NCBI GenBank assembly: GCA_965200685.1
Contig: OZ241379.1
Span: 2,418,001 to 2,482,000, forward strand
DNA length: 64,000 nt
Source: Bin5 sp965200685
GTDB taxonomy: Bacteria; Chloroflexota; Anaerolineae; Caldilineales; Caldilineaceae
Direction: 5' to 3'
This document shows, one piece after another, positions 57,848 to 64,000 of this stretch; position 1 is the first letter of the stretch; each line of letters opens with the position of its first letter. The notes under the pieces were generated by a model. The model ran no database searches, was not told the origin of the DNA, and saw nothing but the letters and a program-made list of their open reading frames with translations. A program made the position numbers and the translations under genes.

Positions 57848-59046
57848 ACAGTCCCCTCCGTCTGGGCAACCAGAAGATCAACGACAGCCTCGCCATCCGC
57901 GCCGCTGTCCTGCCATTTACGTCGCTGCTGATCCGAACTGGTCCCCCTCTCTAGCATTGTATTGATATGCTCGATCTCCTCCCGGCTATTGAGATGGTCC
58001 ACAATCGGGTCCACCCGTTCTAGTAGCTCCTGTATCAGAGTGCTGATGGGAACTTCCTCCTCAATGCCGAAATCAAGGAGTTTTCCCTGTAGACCGTAGC
58101 GTACTGCTCGCCACTTGTTTTCGGCAATGAGAGAACGGTCGTACACGCGGAAGGACATATTCCGGTAGCGCAAGTCTACCATCCAAGCGGCGACAGCCTG
58201 AAGCAGTGCGGTCACTGCCATCACATCATCTAGGTCGGGCAATACATCACATATACGAATCTCTAGGGAGCCTTTCCCCCCAGGGCTGAAAAGACCTCGA
58301 GAACGGCCATACGGACGAATATCCCACCAGATATGTCCAGGGTCGGGGATACAATTGGTGCGTATGAGCGTATCCACATAACTCTCATAATCATTATAAC
58401 TGCGGAAAGCATTGGGAATGCCGGTGCGGGGCAGATCCTCCAACAACACCGAACGATAGCTGGACAGCCCTGTATCTTGGCCCCGCCACAGGGGAGAAGA
58501 GTTGGCTAGGCACAAGATGTGTGGCAGCAGATAACGCATGGCGTTCATGACATCGATGGCGAGGTCTCCATCCTCCACATCCACATGTACATACATGCCA
58601 AAGGCCAGCAGCCGGGTACTCATCTGCATCTCTTCCATGAGCGCGCTATAGCCATGTCTGCCGCTCTCTGGCCGTTCCCATTGGCTGAAGGGATGTGTGC
58701 CCGCAGCCATGAGCTTCATGCCATGGGAATTGACAGATTCCAGCATCGCCTGACGAACGCGCGTCAACGCGCGGCGCGCATCCTTCACATCTCCGCACAC
58801 ACCTGTACCCACCTCCATGGATTCCTGAGACATACGCTGGGCAAAGCCTAGACCCGAATGACGCTCTTCAATCAGTACCTGATTGCGGCTCATCCATTTG
58901 GTTGGCAGGGAGTGCTCACCTTGAGACATGGCAAGCCCTTCGGATGTAGCAAAGCCGAGTATATCACGGCTGCTCGGGTCGATGAACTGATACTCTTCTT
59001 CAATGTTGATGTTAAAAGATGGTTGTTTGTAATAGATCATAGTCAC
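57844..59046 (-). CDS. YbdK-like carboxylate-amine ligase (GCS2 family), copy 2
   Basis: 400 residues, a divergent paralogue of the downstream gene. INIEEEYQFIDPSS, MYVHVDVEDGDLAIDVMNA and SLEIRICDVLPDLDD mark the same three active-site segments, although HxHxG is here HVDVE. An insertion (SRGLFSPGGKGS) precedes the third motif. Four-base ATGA overlaps join it to the genes on both sides, so all three are probably translated as one unit. Two different ligases in a row suggest two successive amide-forming steps. Confidence 0.86.
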   Translation of the reverse strand: MTMIYYKQPSFNINIEEEYQFIDPSSRDILGFATSEGLAMSQGEHSLPTKWMSRNQVLIEERHSGLGFAQRMSQESMEVGTGVCGDVKDARRALTRVRQAMLESVNSHGMKLMAAGTHPFSQWERPESGRHGYSALMEEMQMSTRLLAFGMYVHVDVEDGDLAIDVMNAMRYLLPHILCLANSSPLWRGQDTGLSSYRSVLLEDLPRTGIPNAFRSYNDYESYVDTLIRTNCIPDPGHIWWDIRPYGRSRGLFSPGGKGSLEIRICDVLPDLDDVMAVTALLQAVAAWMVDLRYRNMSFRVYDRSLIAENKWRAVRYGLQGKLLDFGIEEEVPISTLIQELLERVDPIVDHLNSREEIEHINTMLERGTSSDQQRRKWQDSGADGEAVVDLLVAQTEGTV

Positions 59047-60419
59047 CTTCCTCTCTTTTCACTGTTTACGAATACAGGCACAATGGAACCGCCGCCGGCT
59101 GTCACATTCAAAAGTGTCTCACTGCTCACCCGGCAGAGACAGCCCTGCACCCGCTCGCCGTGGAATAGGAATGGGTCCGAATCCACCGACCGCCGTGCTA
59201 CAACCACCCGGCCATCAGCGGACAGGGTGGGGAATTCCTCGTAGGCGACCTGCACCCGCTCCTGAATGATTGTCGGTTCATCGGTGGCCAAGGCAGCATC
59301 CCATGCAGTCTGCTCCGTCTCCCAGCCGATGAGTACGCCTTTGCCACCGTATTCATCGTTCGGCTTCAGTACCAGGCCTTCTCGATTGGCACTGGCCCAA
59401 GGCAACAGGTCGATCCGATTGCCGGCCGGGTCAAGAGTGATGCGTTCCTCCACAACACGGGTCCAAGGAATGTGGGCGCGCACCGTTTCCCGCTCAATTT
59501 CCGTCAGGAGATGGGCATTGCGCTCGTCGCTGATGATGGCGAAGCTCGCTTTTTTATGCAGCAGCTTGCAGGCGAAGGGATTCACCACACAGATGGCCCC
59601 GGCCTCTACTGCTTCAATCATCGGATGGGCCAATCCATATGTATGTAGCAGTTCGGTGAGCAGGATCCGCCTATACACGAAATCAACCGGCGTCCCAGCA
59701 GCGTATAGCTGGGCGTCCCGAAACTCCATTTCGTCCGGCCCACAGATGACCGCCTTGATGCCATTCTCCCTGAAATACTGCGCGAACAGTTCAAACTCGC
59801 TGCGCGTGGGCACATCATGCCAGTCAACAATTGCGATATCCGGCAATTTGTGGCCATTGCCCTGCCACTGGCGGAAGACCCGCAGAAATTCATCCAAGGC
59901 CGGCCTTTTGCTGGGCAGAGCAGTCAGGGCATAGTGCTCCGCGAACGCTTGCATGACCGGCAACTCAAGGAACAGATCGCTCAATATGTCCGAATAGACC
60001 ATTGAGGCCGGGGTTTCGCCGTTGAACTCTACAAAACTGAGGGTACGGCTACCGTCCGCATTGTAGGCATAGAAACTATCCAGCCGGGCAGTGGGGATCA
60101 GGGTAGGGTAGCCGTGATTCATATGGATCAGATGCTCTTCCTCTGGCGTAATGCCGGCCTGCGCCCGCAGCTCCTGATCCTCCAACATCACCCGGGCCAG
60201 CCGCTCAAAAATCCGCAACACCAGTTCTGTGCATGTGACCAGATATTGCCATTCATCTGCTGTATACAGCAAGGGGCGCAGAACAGTGCATAGGGGACGC
60301 TCACCGAAGAACATGCGGTTTTTCTCCATGCCTGCAGTGAGCAGCTCCCAGCTATCATGGGCAAGCCTGGGCTGATAGAGTAGGTCATGGTAGCGAGAGA
60401 TGGCGTCTAGGGTGGCCAT
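59043..60419 (-). CDS. Circularly permuted ATP-grasp-type ligase
   Basis: 458 residues. SFVEFNGETPASMVYSD and VLKPNDEYGGKGVLIGWE are the Asn/Glu and glycine-rich segments of circularly permuted ATP-grasp enzymes (related to PF04174/PF14403 and glutathionylspermidine synthase). FACKLLHKKASFAIISDE and IIQERVQVAYEEFPT fit the remaining nucleotide-site strands. These proteins ligate carboxylates to amines. Coupled to two YbdK-like ligases, it probably works on the same small molecule or peptide. Product unknown. Confidence 0.77.
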   Translation of the reverse strand: MATLDAISRYHDLLYQPRLAHDSWELLTAGMEKNRMFFGERPLCTVLRPLLYTADEWQYLVTCTELVLRIFERLARVMLEDQELRAQAGITPEEEHLIHMNHGYPTLIPTARLDSFYAYNADGSRTLSFVEFNGETPASMVYSDILSDLFLELPVMQAFAEHYALTALPSKRPALDEFLRVFRQWQGNGHKLPDIAIVDWHDVPTRSEFELFAQYFRENGIKAVICGPDEMEFRDAQLYAAGTPVDFVYRRILLTELLHTYGLAHPMIEAVEAGAICVVNPFACKLLHKKASFAIISDERNAHLLTEIERETVRAHIPWTRVVEERITLDPAGNRIDLLPWASANREGLVLKPNDEYGGKGVLIGWETEQTAWDAALATDEPTIIQERVQVAYEEFPTLSADGRVVVARRSVDSDPFLFHGERVQGCLCRVSSETLLNVTAGGGSIVPVFVNSEKRGR

Positions 60420-60431
60420 AAGCTGCAGTGG

Positions 60432-60827
60432 TTAGTGGCTAATGGGTATGCCGAATCCTAGCTCGCCGGCCTCCGGGTTGCGGAATTCCAGCGGTAGGTC
60501 AAAGGTCTGCCGGTCCACCTGTTCCGCGTTCTTGCTCAAGCCGACGGACAAAAGTGCTTCCACCCGGTAGGTTTCGCCGGGCCACAACGGATGCTTCAGA
60601 TGCAGCGTATTGTTGAGTTTCGTGTCAGTCTGGGCCAACAGAACGAGACTGTTATTTTCCGTGCCATCGGGGTTATAGACGATCAGCTCCACATTCGGTG
60701 CTTCGCCTTCCAGCCGGGCAGGCAACCAGATGCGTACCCATAACCGCTGCAGATCCGGGTAGGGATAGATCAAAATCCGCTCAAATCTCAGTGGTGTATC
60801 TTGCTCAAATAGATTGATTTCCGTCAT
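60432..60827 (-). CDS. Small predicted beta-sandwich protein at the head of the amidoligase operon
   Basis: 131 residues, no signal peptide. Alternating hydrophobic stretches (RFERILIYPYPDLQRLWVRI, ELIVYNPDGTENNSLVLL, TYRVEALLS) suggest a beta-sandwich, ending in ELGFGIPISH. I do not recognise a family. It starts the minus-strand transcript, 12 bases before the ATP-grasp gene, so it may bind or shape the substrate or be a scaffold for the ligases. Confidence 0.6.
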   Translation of the reverse strand: MTEINLFEQDTPLRFERILIYPYPDLQRLWVRIWLPARLEGEAPNVELIVYNPDGTENNSLVLLAQTDTKLNNTLHLKHPLWPGETYRVEALLSVGLSKNAEQVDRQTFDLPLEFRNPEAGELGFGIPISH

Positions 60828-60888
60828 ACTGCAATCATTGGTGGCTGCATTGAACTCATAGGATAAGTATAACAGGGATTGACAGCAA

Positions 60889-62067
60889 ATGAAACACTTA
60901 AATATTCTAGCAGATGATTTGACCGGGGCCGCGGATAGTGCGGCCCGTTGCCGATGGGCCGGGCTGCCAGCAACGATCTTTCTGAAAATTCCTGAATCCC
61001 CTCTACCAGCAGGCGTCCGCGCCTTTACCTCCGATTCCCGTCATCTGCCAGCCGCTGAGGCAGCCCAGCGGGTGCGTATGATGGCTGCCCCCTTGCATGC
61101 TCTGGACGCCCATTGGTACAAAAAGATCGATTCGACTCTGCGGGGCCATATCGGCAGCGAGCTAGATGTGCTGTTAGAGCTACTAGACGCACCGGCTGCA
61201 CTCATCTGCCCAGCCTTCCCAGCGCAGAAACGGGGTCTGCATACTGGACATCTTGTGACCCCAGATCTCTCACCCATACCCATGCATTTGCCCTCCCTCC
61301 TGCAGAGCCAGAGCCGCTATCCAGTCGCGGCCATTTCTCTTGAGGATGTACGCAATGGCAAGTTGGCCGCGCGCCTACAACAGACCACATCCAGAGAGGG
61401 GCACCGGGTCCTGGTCGTGGATGCGCTCACGGATGAGGACCTGGACACAATTGTAGATGAATGCGCGGCCGCGCTGCCCAATGCTTTGCTCTGTGGCAGT
61501 GCCGGGTTGGTCGGAGCACTTGCCCGCCGCCTTGTCGGCCAGGAGGATTTCCCCGTGGACAGAATCCATGGGCCCCGTCTGTGGCAAACTGCTCTGCTGC
61601 TGGTGGGAAGCGGCAGCCAGGCCGCCCACCGGCAGATCGCCTATCTGCAGCGGTCCGACCTGCCTGTCAGCCGGCTGACAGTGACGCCGCACACCGCGCC
61701 GGCGGCCATAACCCACGACCTAACCCAGCCGATCTGGCTGGTACACCAGCCACCCCCCACGCCGGACGCATGCCTAGATGGAGCGGATGCCCGGCAGCGC
61801 ATAGAGCATATGGCCCAGATCGGGGCAGAACTCTTCGCCAGACGGCCAGCGGACCTGCTGCTACTTGCCGGCGGCGACACGGCTGTCGCGACCCTCAGCC
61901 GCCTACATGTGGAGCGGCTGTCCGTTGAGCAGGAACTGCTACCCGGGATGCCCCTGTGTCAAGCCGAGATCGACGGTTGTTCTGTGTTGACGGTGCTGAA
62001 GCCGGGTAGTTTTGGCGAGGATGGAACGCTTGTGGAGTTGCTAACTGCCGTGGCCTGTGATCTGTGA
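60889..62067 (+). CDS. Four-carbon acid sugar kinase (DUF1537, DtnK/OtnK-like)
   Basis: 392 residues. ILADDLTGAADSAARCRWAG is the N-terminal substrate-binding motif, WYKKIDSTLRGHIGSELD the KxDSxLRGx segment, and LCGSAGLVGALARRL and LLAGGDTAVA the C-terminal nucleotide-binding motifs. These kinases phosphorylate D-threonate, D-erythronate or 3-oxo-tetronates. It diverges from the amidoligase operon and converges with the DegT gene, which is co-directional with a PdxA2-like gene. Kinase plus PdxA2 is a known pair for four-carbon acid sugar breakdown. Confidence 0.88.
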   Translation: MKHLNILADDLTGAADSAARCRWAGLPATIFLKIPESPLPAGVRAFTSDSRHLPAAEAAQRVRMMAAPLHALDAHWYKKIDSTLRGHIGSELDVLLELLDAPAALICPAFPAQKRGLHTGHLVTPDLSPIPMHLPSLLQSQSRYPVAAISLEDVRNGKLAARLQQTTSREGHRVLVVDALTDEDLDTIVDECAAALPNALLCGSAGLVGALARRLVGQEDFPVDRIHGPRLWQTALLLVGSGSQAAHRQIAYLQRSDLPVSRLTVTPHTAPAAITHDLTQPIWLVHQPPPTPDACLDGADARQRIEHMAQIGAELFARRPADLLLLAGGDTAVATLSRLHVERLSVEQELLPGMPLCQAEIDGCSVLTVLKPGSFGEDGTLVELLTAVACDL

Positions 62068-62071
62068 CCAG

Positions 62072-63256
62072 TCACTGCACCTGGTGTTTCACTTTCAAGA
62101 TGGCGTTCGCTATGTCATCCATCTCCTGCGGGTCGGCTAGGAGAAGATTTTGGCCCAGGGCAACTGTCTGCGCGCAGAGCAATTCCCCATTGGGGCAAGA
62201 TGTCATCCGGCTGACCGGTTCGACCAGAGGAGGCTGCTGGTAAAGAGGATAGGGGTAGAGTGCGGAAGCGGGGATGTTTTCGGCATGCAGGGCGGCAATG
62301 AATTGTTCACGGGGCAGCCCCCCAAAACGGGCCGCGTCGTAGCGCATGAGGAAGATGTGATGGGCATGGGCATCGGCCCGGGGATCCCAGTGCTGAGGTG
62401 TCAGCCCGTCGATCTCCGCCAAAAAATTGTGCAGACGACGAGCATTGCCCATACGACGCTGCAACTGTTCATCTAGCCGGGCCAGCCCCGCGCAGAGGAG
62501 GGCCGCCTGCCAGCCACTCAGGCGCAGATTTGTGCCTAACTGAGGATGCTCGTACCAAGGAGCGTTCCTACGTCGTCCACAGTTGGCAATACTCCACAAT
62601 TTCTCCGCCAAGGCCGCGTCATTCGTCAGCAACGCGCCTCCTTCACCCGCAGTCAGATTTTTGCTAGTCTGGAAACTGAAGGAGCCGACAGCACCCAGCG
62701 CGCCAACGGGTTGGCCGTTCCAACTACTGCCGTGGGCATGGGCCGCGTCTTCGATCACCGCCAAGCCGTACCGGGCCGCCATAGGCAGCAGCTCGTCGAA
62801 ATCCACTGGCAGGCCGCCAAAGTGGACGGGGATGATGGCCTTTGTATGTTCGCTGACCGCCGCTTCCAGCGCAGGAATCGAGAGATTCCACGTCTCCAGG
62901 TCTACGTCAGCAAAGACGGGGGTCGCCTCTACCCTGGCCACGGCCGCGGCTGTGGAGACAAATGTGTAGGGTGGCACGATCACTTCGTCGCCGCGGCCAA
63001 TGTCCAAGGCACGCAGGGCAGTTTCCAGAGTCAGGGTACCGTTGACCATGGTGATACAAAATCGCGCGGCATGCCGGGCAGCAAACGCAGCCTCAAATTC
63101 CGCCACCGCTTTGTCATAGCCCCCCCATTCGCCCCGCTCCAACACGGCCAACAGCCCCTCTCGCTCGCTTTCATTCCACTGGGGCCAGCGAGGCCAAGGC
63201 CGAGAACGGGCAGGCTTTCCGCCATGGAGTGCCAAGCATTCCTCAAGTTTTCGCAT
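62072..63256 (-). CDS. DegT/DnrJ/EryC1/StrS-type PLP-dependent aminotransferase
   Basis: About 394 residues. YDKAVAEFEAAFAARHAARF, VIVPPYTFVSTAAAV, VIEDAAHAHGSSWNGQ (Asp/His) and FQTSKNLTAGEGGAL (Lys in SKN binding PLP) are in family order. Such enzymes transfer an amino group to keto sugars or related ketones. ATG 63256 is chosen because AAAGGG lies seven bases ahead; the frame is open to a TTG at 63283 that overlaps the PdxA stop. An aminotransferase beside a PdxA2/DUF1537 pair is unusual and may reflect inositol- or cyclitol-type chemistry (GlnB-like sequences). Confidence 0.85.
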   Translation of the reverse strand: MRKLEECLALHGGKPARSRPWPRWPQWNESEREGLLAVLERGEWGGYDKAVAEFEAAFAARHAARFCITMVNGTLTLETALRALDIGRGDEVIVPPYTFVSTAAAVARVEATPVFADVDLETWNLSIPALEAAVSEHTKAIIPVHFGGLPVDFDELLPMAARYGLAVIEDAAHAHGSSWNGQPVGALGAVGSFSFQTSKNLTAGEGGALLTNDAALAEKLWSIANCGRRRNAPWYEHPQLGTNLRLSGWQAALLCAGLARLDEQLQRRMGNARRLHNFLAEIDGLTPQHWDPRADAHAHHIFLMRYDAARFGGLPREQFIAALHAENIPASALYPYPLYQQPPLVEPVSRMTSCPNGELLCAQTVALGQNLLLADPQEMDDIANAILKVKHQVQ

Positions 63257-63279
63257 CTTTTGCCCTTTGGCATCGCGCT

Positions 63280-64000
63280 TCAAGTGGCGTGCAATTTGCC
63301 CTTTGTCTCTTCATTTCGCATCTTCATCCCAATCATTCGCAAACACAGCCTCAGCGCCTGCCTCATCGCAGCGTGGTTCGCCATCCCTTGCCCGACTATG
63401 TCGAACGCCGTACCATGGGCCGGGGTTGTAATCGGCACAGGCAGGCCAGCGAGGACGGTCACACCCCTCTCAAAGCCCAACAACTTCATCGCAATCTGCC
63501 CTTGGTCATGGTACATGGTCACGACACCATCAAACTCGCCGCGACTGGCCCGCAGAAAGACCGTGTCCGCTGGGAAAGGTCCAGCAGCGGCGATGTCCTC
63601 TTGCTGGGCAGCTTCGACCGCCGGCCGGATGACGTCGATCTCCTCAGAGCCGAACAGCCCATTTTCGCCGGCGTGAGGATTTAGCCCGGCCACCGCGATA
63701 CGTGGCACGGGCACACCGGCTCCGCGCAACGTGTGATGGATGAGACGGATGGCCGGCAAGATTTCGTCCACCGCAATGTGGTCACATACAGCCCGTAGGG
63801 GAATATGGGAACTGACTCGGGAAGTCCAGAGGTTATCCAAGGTGTTGACTTCACCCGTATAGCCACTGACGCCCAACCGCTCTGTGAAGTAGCGCAGATC
63901 ATCCTCCTGACGACTACCGGCCATATGGAGGGCCTGTTTGTTCAGAGATGCAAAGCAGATGCCGTCAATGACGCCGGCCAGTGCCAGTTCCGAGGCGTAG
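63280..64000 (-). CDS. PdxA2-like 4-phospho-acid-sugar dehydrogenase, 5' end beyond window
   Basis: The frame runs through the right window edge, so the N terminus is missing. ICFASLNKQALHMAGSRQED, GLNPHAGENGLFGSEE, VFLRASRGEFDGVVTMYHDQ and MKLLGFERGVTVLAG follow PdxA in order, including the NPHAGE metal-region motif and HDQGQ. It lacks nothing obvious among visible active-site residues. The PdxA2 branch oxidises 4-phospho-D-threonate or -erythronate to dihydroxyacetone phosphate and CO2, working after the DUF1537 kinase. True PdxA of vitamin B6 synthesis is the alternative; context favours PdxA2. Confidence 0.85.
   Translation of the reverse strand, partial: YASELALAGVIDGICFASLNKQALHMAGSRQEDDLRYFTERLGVSGYTGEVNTLDNLWTSRVSSHIPLRAVCDHIAVDEILPAIRLIHHTLRGAGVPVPRIAVAGLNPHAGENGLFGSEEIDVIRPAVEAAQQEDIAAAGPFPADTVFLRASRGEFDGVVTMYHDQGQIAMKLLGFERGVTVLAGLPVPITTPAHGTAFDIVGQGMANHAAMRQALRLCLRMIGMKMRNEETKGKLHAT

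Overview
The window comes from a moderately GC-rich bacterium, most likely a Chloroflexota (Caldilineales/Anaerolineae-like) member. The hints are very large secreted leucine-rich-repeat (LRR) proteins with PTATPT linkers ending in a short hydrophobic 'LPxxxK' tail, Yip1-family membrane proteins, LysM-L,D-transpeptidase and YbdK-type carboxylate-amine ligases. This assignment is inference from gene style, not from a marker gene. No rRNA or tRNA gene was seen. Layout: (1) 1-3.4 kb holds a truncated FAD/Fe-S 2-hydroxyacid dehydrogenase and an O-antigen-ligase-like membrane protein on the + strand. (2) 3.4-22.4 kb is a long minus-strand block for a surface polysaccharide: phosphoglycosyltransferase, two near-identical GT2 enzymes, two GT4 enzymes, polymerase/ligase, AsnB-type amidotransferase, flippase and sulfotransferase. 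Upstream of these are a HepT-like protein and a hydroxyacid-oxoacid transhydrogenase; downstream is a 1611-residue LRR surface protein. (3) 22.6-32.95 kb is a ten-gene + strand catabolic operon: LDH2-family dehydrogenase, beta-propeller, TIM-barrel isomerase, 2-hydroxyacid dehydrogenase, SDR, E1alpha/E1beta/E2 of a 2-oxoacid dehydrogenase, HpcH/HpaI aldolase and Gfo/Idh/MocA oxidoreductase. It could turn an unknown hydroxy acid or sugar acid into pyruvate and then acyl-CoA. (4) 33.1-37.4 kb is the most unusual part: a tandem array of six related coiled-coil, C-terminally membrane-anchored proteins. Each has its own near-identical promoter with an extended -10 box and a palindrome where the -35 box should be. 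The genes differ by gain and loss of 11- and 14-residue modules, and two truncated gene remnants lie among them. (5) 37.5-41.5 kb is a second giant LRR protein with a 15-base C run near its 5' end (possible phase variation) and a strong terminator. (6) 41.6-53.996 kb is mixed: SDR, Uma2 nuclease, AAA ATPase, YifB/ComM, sugar isomerases, MFS transporter, zinc-type alcohol dehydrogenase, and two adjacent genes each broken by a one-base deletion (TIM-barrel isomerase, phosphohexomutase), then a Cys-rich small protein and two Yip1 proteins. (7) 54.4-64 kb has LysM-L,D-transpeptidase, an AIR-synthase/HypE-like protein, a two-repeat CRISPR-like element, and a tightly coupled amidoligase operon (small protein, circularly permuted ATP-grasp, two YbdK-like ligases). 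It ends with a four-carbon acid sugar module (DUF1537 kinase, DegT aminotransferase, PdxA2-like dehydrogenase cut by the window edge). The best candidates for an undescribed system are the coiled-coil array with its shared operator-like palindrome, and the four-gene amidoligase operon.
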